44,351 nucleotides of DNA from Rhodocyclales bacterium (GTDB lineage Bacteria; Pseudomonadota; Gammaproteobacteria; Burkholderiales; Rhodocyclaceae), in the NCBI GenBank assembly GCA_026399435.1, contig JAPLQX010000052.1, positions 1 through 44,351 on the forward strand, given 5' to 3'. Both the position numbers and the translations under genes were made by a program. The notes under the pieces are model-generated. The model saw nothing but the letters and a program-made list of their open reading frames with translations. It was not told the DNA's origin and made no database searches. Below are positions 33,424-39,445 of this stretch, one piece after another; position 1 is the first letter of the stretch; each line of letters begins with the position of its first letter.

Positions 33424-33924
33424 ATGAAACTCATTTCCCTGGCATCCAAATGTGCTTTGGCCCTCATCATGGCGGGCGTCCTGACCGCCAGTCCGGCCAT
33501 GGCCGACAAGGGCGGCAGCAGCAAGGGCAACAACAAGGACGGCAAACACGATCGCGGCGATCAGCGGGACGAGCGGCGCGACGACGACCGCCACTCCTCG
33601 GGAAATAAACGCCACTTCGAGGAACGGCAGCATGTGATGGTGCGCGAATACTACGTCGAGCATTACCGGGACGCCCGCCGATGCCCGCCGGGACTGGCGA
33701 AGAAGCACAACGGCTGCATGCCGCCGGGCCAAGCGAAGAAATGGAAGGTCGGGCGGCCCCTGCCGCGCGAGGTGATTTATTACGAAGTGCCGCAGCCGCT
33801 GGTGGTACAAATCGGTCTGCCGCCGGCCGGCCATCGCTACGTGCGCGTCGCCGGCGACATACTGCTGATCGCGATCGGGACCGGGATGGTCGTCGATGCG
33901 ATCAATGATCTTGGCGGGATGTAG
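33424..33924 (+). CDS. RcnB/CigR-like periplasmic protein
   Basis: This 166-residue protein has a signal peptide (about 1-27, ending AMA), a highly charged low-complexity part (GGSSKGNNKDGKHDRGDQRD and onward) and a C-terminal domain of about 60 residues. The domain (VGRPLPREVIYYEVPQPLVVQIGLPPAGHRYVRVAGDILLIAIGTGMVVDAI) matches the RcnB/CigR family. RcnB modulates nickel and cobalt homeostasis, and CigR acts on a virulence effector. Neither role can be assigned here. MipA starts 35 bases downstream, so the two are probably one operon. Confidence 0.8.
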   Translation: MKLISLASKCALALIMAGVLTASPAMADKGGSSKGNNKDGKHDRGDQRDERRDDDRHSSGNKRHFEERQHVMVREYYVEHYRDARRCPPGLAKKHNGCMPPGQAKKWKVGRPLPREVIYYEVPQPLVVQIGLPPAGHRYVRVAGDILLIAIGTGMVVDAINDLGGM

Positions 33925-33959
33925 GAAATCGCTTCCCAGATGCGGGTAAATCAGAGACC

Positions 33960-35405
33960 ATGAACGGCGTAAGAACGGTGGCAAACAAGGCGGAGTGCGA
34001 TGCGATGAGTTTCGGTTCCCGATCTGCGCTGCAGGCAGCAGCGGCTGTTGCACTTTGCCTGTCCTTTTTTGCGCCGCATGGATGGGCTGCCGAGACCACG
34101 CCTCCCATCGTTGCAGCAACGGTCCCGGTGCCAACGGGCGGGGCAGGTCTGGGCTTGGTCACGCGTTTCGAGAACTCGGTCTATCGCGGCGGTGGCACGC
34201 GCAACGACCTTGTCCCGATCTACCTCTACGAGGGCAAGCGGGTCTTTATTGAAGCCTATCGCGTCGGCCTGAAACTCGACACGAGCCCGGACTCGCGTTT
34301 CGACGCCTTCGTCGGCTATCGCTTCGAGGGCTTTCCCTACGACCACGTGCCGGCGAGCCTGGCCGGCATGGCCAACCGGGGACCGGGCGTCGATATGGGT
34401 CTTGGCTATCAACGGCACCAAGACTGGGGCACGTTATTTGGCGAAGTGCTGACTGATGCCGCCGGCGGTTCGGGCGGCAGTGAAATTCGCGGCGGTTATC
34501 GCTACGACTGGAAGATCGGCAATCTGCAGTTGCAACCGCAGCTCACCCTTGCCTGGCGCGACGCCCGCCTGAACAATTACTACTATGGCGTGCGTCCGTC
34601 CGAAGCCACGGCGACGCGCCCGGCCTTCGAGCCAGGCGGCGGCGTCAACGCCGAACTCGGCCTGTCCGCGGCCTACCGGCTCTCCAACCGCTGGCGATTG
34701 ATCGGCGGGGTATCCGCAAGGCGCTGGTCGTCGGGCGTGCGCGCCAGCCCCATCGTCGAGAACCGCACGCAACTGGCCGCACAGCTCGGGCTCGCCTACG
34801 ACTTCACGCCGCAGCATGAGGCCTGGCCGACGGGCCGCCCGTTGATCGTCAAGGCGCTTTACGGCAAGGCCAGCGATTGCGACGTAGCCCAGGTGATGCT
34901 GCTCAAATGCACTTCGACCAATACCGTGGACCAGACGCGCATCACCTCGATCGAGCTGGGTCGCCCATTCATCGAAGGCCTGAACGGCTGGCCGCTCGAT
35001 TTCGTCGGCTATGCCGGTCTGCTGCGTCACAGCGAGCGTGGCTTGCAGGAGGACTCCTGGCAGGCCAACGCCTATATCAAGGCCTACTACTACGGGTTCC
35101 CCTGGAGCGAACGCGTGCGTACCCGCCTCGGCCTCGGCGTCGGCGTTTCTTATGCCAATCGCGTGCCCTATGTCGAATTGCGCGACCAGTTGGCACGCGG
35201 GCGAAGCAGTTCGCGGCTGCTCAACTACCTCGATCCCAGCGTCGACATCAGTCTTGGCGACCTGATCGGTGTCAAGTCGATGCGTGAAACCTACGTCGGC
35301 GTAGGCGTATCGCACCGTTCCGGAATCTTTGGTACCTCGCGTCTGCTCGGCAACGTGAATGGCGGCTCGAACTACATCTATTCCTATGTGGAGTGGCAGA
35401 TGTAG
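33960..35405 (+). CDS. MipA/OmpV-family outer membrane protein
   Basis: This 481-residue protein has a signal peptide (hydrophobic about 24-40, ending GWAAE) and alternating beta-barrel strands rich in Tyr and Gly (YRVGLKLDTSPDSRFDAFVGYRFEGFPYD, GGGVNAELGLSAAYRLSNRWRLIGGVSARRWSSG). It ends SNYIYSYVEWQM, the hydrophobic-aromatic C-terminus of an outer membrane barrel. Related MipA scaffolds MltA and PBP1B. OmpV-like proteins are also known. It is longer than typical MipA (about 250-300), with an insertion around 300-400. ATGs at 33960 and 34005 are both possible. Confidence 0.78.
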   Translation: MNGVRTVANKAECDAMSFGSRSALQAAAAVALCLSFFAPHGWAAETTPPIVAATVPVPTGGAGLGLVTRFENSVYRGGGTRNDLVPIYLYEGKRVFIEAYRVGLKLDTSPDSRFDAFVGYRFEGFPYDHVPASLAGMANRGPGVDMGLGYQRHQDWGTLFGEVLTDAAGGSGGSEIRGGYRYDWKIGNLQLQPQLTLAWRDARLNNYYYGVRPSEATATRPAFEPGGGVNAELGLSAAYRLSNRWRLIGGVSARRWSSGVRASPIVENRTQLAAQLGLAYDFTPQHEAWPTGRPLIVKALYGKASDCDVAQVMLLKCTSTNTVDQTRITSIELGRPFIEGLNGWPLDFVGYAGLLRHSERGLQEDSWQANAYIKAYYYGFPWSERVRTRLGLGVGVSYANRVPYVELRDQLARGRSSSRLLNYLDPSVDISLGDLIGVKSMRETYVGVGVSHRSGIFGTSRLLGNVNGGSNYIYSYVEWQM

Positions 35406-35414
35406 TGGCTGCCC

Positions 35415-35447
35415 GGCCGCGCGGCGTCAGCCGCGCGGCCTTGTCGT
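35415..35447 (+). terminator. Intrinsic terminator of the MipA-like gene
   Basis: GGCCGCGCGGC-GTCA-GCCGCGCGGCC is a perfect 11-bp GC stem with a 4-base loop, followed by TTGTCGTACTTT. It begins ten bases after the stop codon. Confidence 0.82.
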
Positions 35448-35523
35448 ACTTTCACCAGCGCCGCAACATTGCCTGCTTGCCGGGTTCGCGAAAACATCAT
35501 CGGCCTGCACGAAGCGCGGCGCT

Positions 35524-35543
35524 ATGTACGGTACCGTACCGAC
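35524..35543 (+). promoter_or_regulatory. Shared palindromic site, copy I (second BON lipoprotein)
   Basis: ATGTACGGTACCGTACCGAC has half-sites GTACG and CGTAC around GTAC, a perfect palindrome over 14 bases. It lies 157 bases before the start. Confidence 0.7.
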
Positions 35544-35700
35544 GACAACACGCTTCCTGATTATCTTTGAGCACAGGGTTCGACACAGCACGGCTCGCCC
35601 CTTACCGGCCTTGGTTTTCCGACCCGGTAATTTCACAGAGCGCCTGATTCGAAACCGAAAAGGCAATCCCCGTTCTACACATATTTTGGAGATTTCAATC

Positions 35701-36015
35701 ATGAAGCAACTAAACAAGTATCTTTCCGCGCTGTTCCTGGCCTTTACGCTGATATTCGTCGTAGGTTGTGCTTCGACTTCGACGCAAGAAGGCACCGGCG
35801 AGTACGTCGACGACAGCGTCATCACCACCAAGGTGAAGGCGGTCATTTTCAACGAGCCCACCCTGAAAGTCGCCGAGATCAATGTCGAGACTTTCAAGGG
35901 CGTTGTTCAGCTGAGCGGCTTTGTGAGTTCGTATGGCGCAGCAGACAAGGCGGTCGCGTTGGCCAAAGGCGTCCACGGCGTGAAATCCGTCAAGAATGAC
36001 ATGCACGTGAAGTAA
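35701..36015 (+). CDS. BON-domain lipoprotein, minimal
   Basis: This 104-residue lipoprotein has a lipobox ending at C23 (IFVVGC) and a single BON domain from about residue 33 (EYVDDSVITTKVKAVIFNEPTLKVAEINVETFKGVVQLSGFVSS). It is the short OsmY-like type and lacks the repeat linker of the protein at 29478. It is bounded by a shared site upstream and by a 15-bp hairpin downstream, so it is probably a single-gene transcript. Confidence 0.88.
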   Translation: MKQLNKYLSALFLAFTLIFVVGCASTSTQEGTGEYVDDSVITTKVKAVIFNEPTLKVAEINVETFKGVVQLSGFVSSYGAADKAVALAKGVHGVKSVKNDMHVK

Positions 36016-36026
36016 TCAAGGGAATT

Positions 36027-36076
36027 CCGCGACACTGTCGGGCCGGCGTTTCAACAGCGGTCCGACAGTGTCGCGG
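36027..36076 (+). terminator. Strong 15-bp hairpin after the second BON gene
   Basis: CCGCGACACTGTCGG (36027-36041) and CCGACAGTGTCGCGG (36062-36076) pair perfectly with a 20-base loop. No T-run follows. It ends the BON transcript and could insulate the AI-2E gene. Confidence 0.65.
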
Positions 36077-36144
36077 GATCTCCGCTTCACTCTCCAGCCG
36101 TGGCGCCGTCGCCATTCATCCCGTCCATCCGGTAGTGCCTGCGT

Positions 36145-37327
36145 ATGACAGCCATCGCAACTGCTGAAGCCGCAGGCCCAACAGACGAACAATCGTCTTT
36201 GGCCGTCTTGCCGGCAGCTTCACTTTCCGCAGGTCCGGAGCCGACATCGGCGCGCGATATGGCGCTGTTCATCCTCGCCGCCGTCGCCGGAGTGTTCGCC
36301 TTGAAATGGGCGCAAAGCTTTTTCGTCTCGCTGCTGCTGGGTATCCTTTTCGCCTACACCCTGAATCGCCTTGTGATCTGGCTCGAACGGATCCGCATTC
36401 CCCGTGCCGCCGGCACCAGCATCGTGATGGTGGGCGTCCTGTGCGCGATCGCCCTCGGCGCCAACTCCCTGAGCGGGCAGATACAAACCATCCTCGACCA
36501 GGTGCCGGAAGCGGTGAGCAAGCTGTCGATAGGCGTGGCCAAGCAGCGCCAGGGCGAGACCAGCACGATGCAGAAAATGCAGACCGCGGCAAGCGAGATC
36601 GAGAAGGCAACCAGCGAGGCGGCAGGCCTGGCGCCAGCACTGAAGCCGCGGGTAACCCGGGTCGTGATCGACCCGCCGGGCTTCAAGCTCGGGAACTTTC
36701 TGTGGGCGAACTCCATGAGCGCCGCCTCCCTGTTCGGTCAGGCCACGATGGTATTTTTCCTTACTTTCTTTTTTCTGCTGTCCGGCGACATCTACAAGCG
36801 AAAGCTGGTGCGCCTGGCGGGGCCCTCGCTGTCGCACCGGAAAATCACCGTGCGCATCCTTGATGACATCAATGAGTCGATTCAGGGCTACATGTTCATG
36901 TTGCTGGTCACCAACCTACTGGTAGCGCTGCTGACCTGGATCGCGCTGAGCGGGTTCGGCCTCGAAAACGCCGGCGCCTGGGCCGTGGCCACAGGCTTGC
37001 TCCACCTGATTCCCTACCTGGGTTCGGTGGCCACGGCGGTGGTCATCGGCATGGCCGCATTCATGCAGTTCGACAGCTTTTCGATGATGTTTCTGGTGGG
37101 CGGTACGTCGTTGGTGATCGCCACGGTGGTCAGCCACTTCGTGGCGATCTGGATGACGGGAAGAAGCCAGGATGAGCACGGCAGCTGTGTTCGTCTCGCT
37201 GTTGTTTCTGGCCTGGCTGTGGGGCGTCTGGGGCATGCTGCTGAGCGTTCCTATCATCGTGATCGTGAAAGTCGTGGCGCAGCACGTAGAGCATTTTTCG
37301 CCGGTCGCCGAGTTGCTGGGCGACTAA
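36145..37327 (+). pseudogene. AI-2E family transporter, frameshifted near the C-terminus
   Basis: Residues 1-340 read as a normal AI-2E/PerM-family inner membrane protein with repeated hydrophobic helices, for example MALFILAAVAGVFALKWAQS and LLHLIPYLGSVATAVVIGMA. After IWMTGR (about 37160-37175) the frame is lost. The correct continuation (RMSTAAVFVSLLFLAWLWGV, then LLSVPIIVIVKVVAQHVEHF) is present in the +1 frame and ends ...VAELLGD with TAA at 37325-37327. A one-base insertion or two-base deletion in GGAAGAAGCCAGG explains it. The in-frame product would run on into the IS remnant to 37659. The family exports autoinducer-2 or other solutes. A sequencing error cannot be excluded. Confidence 0.82.
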
Positions 37328-37413
37328 GGTCTGCTCTCAATCAAATGATTTCCGATATACCAGATGTCATATGCAAACAAGCCCGAATAATTAGGTCGGG
37401 TGTCTGTGAGTGT

Positions 37414-37935
37414 ATGGCCGCAGCGATGCGCGACGATGCCGCCATGGAGCATCTGTTCCTCGACTCCACCATTGTTCGTGCCCACCAGCATTCCTCCGGC
37501 GCCCAAAAAAGCGGGTGGTCAGGAAATTGGGCGCTCGCGGGGTGGACTGACGACCAAACTGCCTACGGCGGTCGACATTCCGGGAACTCGTTGCGCATCA
37601 TTCTCTCGAACGGACAGGTCGCCGATATCGAGCCGGCCACGGCGCTGATCAAGGATTAGCGCGCAGGCTTCATCGTTGCTGACAAGGGGTACGGCTCGGA
37701 TGCCTTCGTCGCGGAGATTACGGCACAAGGCATTCAGGCCGTGATCCCGCCATGTTCCAACCGGCGCTGTCCACGTTCATTCGATCGGCACCTCTACAAA
37801 GATCGCAATTTGATCGAGCGTTTCTTCGGTGGCACCAAGCAATTCAGACGCATCGCCACGCGCTACGACAAACTCGCCACGTCCTTCCTGTCGATAATTC
37901 ATCCGCAAGTCCTTGCGTCTGGCTGGCTTGATTGA
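37414..37935 (+). pseudogene. IS5-family (IS427-like) transposase remnant
   Basis: The region translates in pieces to a DDE transposase: LFLDSTIVRAHQHS, then QEIGRSRGGLTTKL in the +1 frame, GNSLRIILSNGQVADIEPATALIK back in the first frame, a TAG stop (37657-37659), and VADKGYGSDAF, QAVIPPCSNRRCPRSFDRHLY and RNLIERFFGGTKQFRRIATRYDKLA. All three catalytic acidic residues are visible (D in LDST, D in ADKG, E in IERF). A CCCAAAAAAG run at the first shift is the kind of slippery site known in this IS group. The second shift and the stop show decay. The N-terminal third is missing. Confidence 0.85.
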
Positions 37936-37947
37936 CAACACACCCTA
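37414..37947 (+). mobile_element. Remnant insertion sequence, left end lost
   Basis: The right end is recognisable as GATTGACAACACACCCTAG, whose reverse complement resembles an IS427-type inverted repeat with a CTAG-like target. I could not find a matching left inverted repeat upstream, where the element runs directly into the AI-2E gene end. The final CTAG supplies the stop codon of the CsbD-like gene on the other strand. Confidence 0.65.
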
Positions 37948-38157
37948 GTGATTCCAGTTACGGTTCAGCTGCCGGAATTCTTTCAACTGTCTTGCCGATT
38001 GCTCGCGCTCGATTCCGCTTTCCCGCTGCAATCTTCCGATGATCCGGTCGCGCCGTCCGGCCGCGGCCCGTAGTGGATCGTCAATGCGCTCGCCCCAAGC
38101 CTGCTTCATCCATCCGGCAAACTGCCGACACATGCATTCGATGCGTTCCATGCTCAT
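37945..38157 (-). CDS. CsbD-like stress protein
   Basis: This 70-residue protein has the CsbD layout: an ERIECMCRQFAGWMKQAWGERIDDPL opening, a central AAGRRDRIIGRLQRESGIERE and a helical end. CsbD-type proteins are small, abundant general-stress proteins with unknown mechanism. CAGGAG lies before the ATG at 38157. The stop TAG is the complement of the CTAG at the IS end, so the insertion occurred at the very 3' end and may have altered the last residues. A degenerate relative of the shared site (longer spacer) lies upstream at about 38229-38250. Confidence 0.75.
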   Translation of the reverse strand: MSMERIECMCRQFAGWMKQAWGERIDDPLRAAAGRRDRIIGRLQRESGIEREQSARQLKEFRQLNRNWNH

Positions 38158-38311
38158 TTCTGACTCCTGTAGCGGGACGGTGCCGGAAATATCAGCGCAC
38201 CCAAGGGGACACAGCGCAGCACCACGCATTGCGACCGAAAGCGCACAACACCGGGTGGAAGAGCCGGCGCGACATTCAAACGAGCGCCTCGCTGGCAATA
38301 GCCGGGATCGC

Positions 38312-38755
38312 TCAGGACTCGTTCCGGGCATCGGCACCGCCGATGAGTATCAGGCGTTCATTCACTCGCCAATTGGCCGGTCGTGCCTGCTCGATCACGT
38401 GAGTCGATCCATCCCGCATGCGGATGGTGATTTCGTAGCGCCGCGCGCTTTCCTCTGCCATCGCATTTCGAAGGTCCTTCGTCGTTCTGCTTCCGACACC
38501 GGGCTGGATTCCATGCTCGAGCGGCTCGATCTCGCGGATAAACGTGACGACGGCGCATTGCTCACACCTGTCACGAAAGGGTGGCTCTGGTTCGTTCACC
38601 GACAGGGCACGGGCAAAAGTCGGCGCTGGCGATACGGCGGCAACGCTTGGCATCACGGCCATCAAGGCGGCCACAGCGCCAAATGAAAGGAGAACCACCG
38701 CGATGCCACCCATTTGCAGCTTCAACAACGGGTTTCGAACTTCTTGGGTTTTCAT
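38312..38755 (-). CDS. Membrane-anchored protein with SlyB-like C-terminus
   Basis: This 147-residue protein has one N-terminal membrane helix (about 15-40, MGGIAVVLLSFGAVAALMAVM). The periplasmic part contains a CEQC pair at about residues 64-67 (DRCEQCAVVTFIREIEP) and a C-terminal RYEITIRMRDGSTHVIEQARPANWRVNERLILIGG. That end resembles the last domain of SlyB/Pcp-type envelope proteins. Residues 39-46 (AAVSPAPT) are encoded by a copy of repeat family 1 that sits in frame just after the helix. The lipobox expected of SlyB is missing. Confidence 0.65.
   Translation of the reverse strand: MKTQEVRNPLLKLQMGGIAVVLLSFGAVAALMAVMPSVAAVSPAPTFARALSVNEPEPPFRDRCEQCAVVTFIREIEPLEHGIQPGVGSRTTKDLRNAMAEESARRYEITIRMRDGSTHVIEQARPANWRVNERLILIGGADARNES
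38614..38650 (-). repeat. Dispersed repeat family 1, copy 7 (in frame inside a gene)
   Basis: On the minus strand it reads GCCGCCGTAT, the core CGCCAGCGCCGACT and TTTGCC. It encodes AAVSPAPT in the membrane-anchored protein without breaking the frame. Partial arms CCAAG and TTTTG flank it. Confidence 0.8.
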
Positions 38756-38850
38756 GGACGCCTCCTAAGGCCTGGTGCCGGATTCGACAGGCCGGTGCGA
38801 TTTCAGCCTGGTCGGGCACCACGGCCAGATTCGGCGATTTCTGCAGCCTG

Positions 38851-38870
38851 TTCGGTGCGTTGCCGCGCAT
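38851..38870 (-). promoter_or_regulatory. Shared palindromic site, copy L (membrane-anchored protein)
   Basis: On the minus strand it reads ATGCGCGGCAACGCACCGAA, with half-sites GCGCG and CGCAC. It lies 95 bases from the start at 38755, back to back with copy M. Confidence 0.65.
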
Positions 38871-38949
38871 AAGGTGAACACGGAACCAACCGCAGCGCCG
38901 CGCAATCCACTTGCCCAGGTCCTCAATTACCGTTTCGCGAATATTCGCT

Positions 38950-38969
38950 GTGTGTGGCAGCGCACGGAC
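38950..38969 (+). promoter_or_regulatory. Shared palindromic site, copy M (small membrane protein)
   Basis: GTGTGTGGCAGCGCACGGAC keeps the right half CGCAC and the GGAC tail, but has one mismatch in the left half (GTGTG). It lies 141 bases before the start at 39111. Confidence 0.55.
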
Positions 38970-39110
38970 GGACGGAAGCTGCGGGCGGACACTGCATTGA
39001 GACGTCCATGCACGACAGGTCCGGATCTTCTATCAGACCCGAACAGCGCAAGCCGTCTAAAGCAACGGTCAAGGCATTCCGAATCCATCCAAACGCAAAG
39101 AGGTCATCCC

Positions 39111-39260
39111 ATGCTTTACACAATCGCCGTAATCCTCCTCGTCCTGTGGGCCCTCGGTTTGGTGACTTCAACCACCATGGGCGGATTCATCCACATTCTT
39201 ATCGTCGTCGCCGTCGTTATGGTCTTGGTCAGAATCATCTCGGGGCGCAGGATCCTCTGA
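39111..39260 (+). CDS. Lmo0937-type small membrane protein
   Basis: This 49-residue protein has two hydrophobic helices (LYTIAVILLVLWALGLVT and GFIHILIVVAVVMVLVRII) joined by STTMG and a basic end SGRRIL. This is the layout of the lmo0937 family of tiny membrane proteins, often stress-induced and of unknown function. AAAGAGGT lies six bases before the ATG. Confidence 0.8.
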   Translation: MLYTIAVILLVLWALGLVTSTTMGGFIHILIVVAVVMVLVRIISGRRIL

Positions 39261-39401
39261 CGGGCCCGGCCATTGATTGGCGCATCCTGATTCTTGAGAC
39301 AGTCCCCCGAGAGCGGCAAATAAGCGCACCATGGTCAGTGCGTGCTTCTCGATGGTCGCAAGTCTGATCAGGAGTGAGAGAGTTTCTTCTCTGTCGCAGT
39401 C

Positions 39402-39429
39402 CCGACAAGCCTCCGGATCCATGTATGAT
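39402..39429 (+). promoter_or_regulatory. Candidate promoter of the histidine kinase operon
   Basis: CCGACA, a 16-base spacer and TATGAT form a reasonable sigma-70 promoter. The -10 box lies only 17 bases before the ATG, so the leader would be very short and the ribosome site is weak (GCGGAAAT). Confidence 0.4.
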
Positions 39430-39445
39430 TTTGCGGAAATAAACC

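Noticed and set aside
37496-37515. Programmed frameshifting at CCCAAAAAAG as sign of an active IS
   Set aside because: The slippery run is plausible for the IS group, but a second frameshift, an internal TAG and the missing N-terminus and left end show that the element is dead.
38229-38250. Possible eighth copy of the shared palindrome upstream of the CsbD-like gene
   Set aside because: TTGCG and CGCAC half-sites are present, but with an 8-base spacer instead of 4 and without the GA tail. I do not count it, although a regulatory role is possible.
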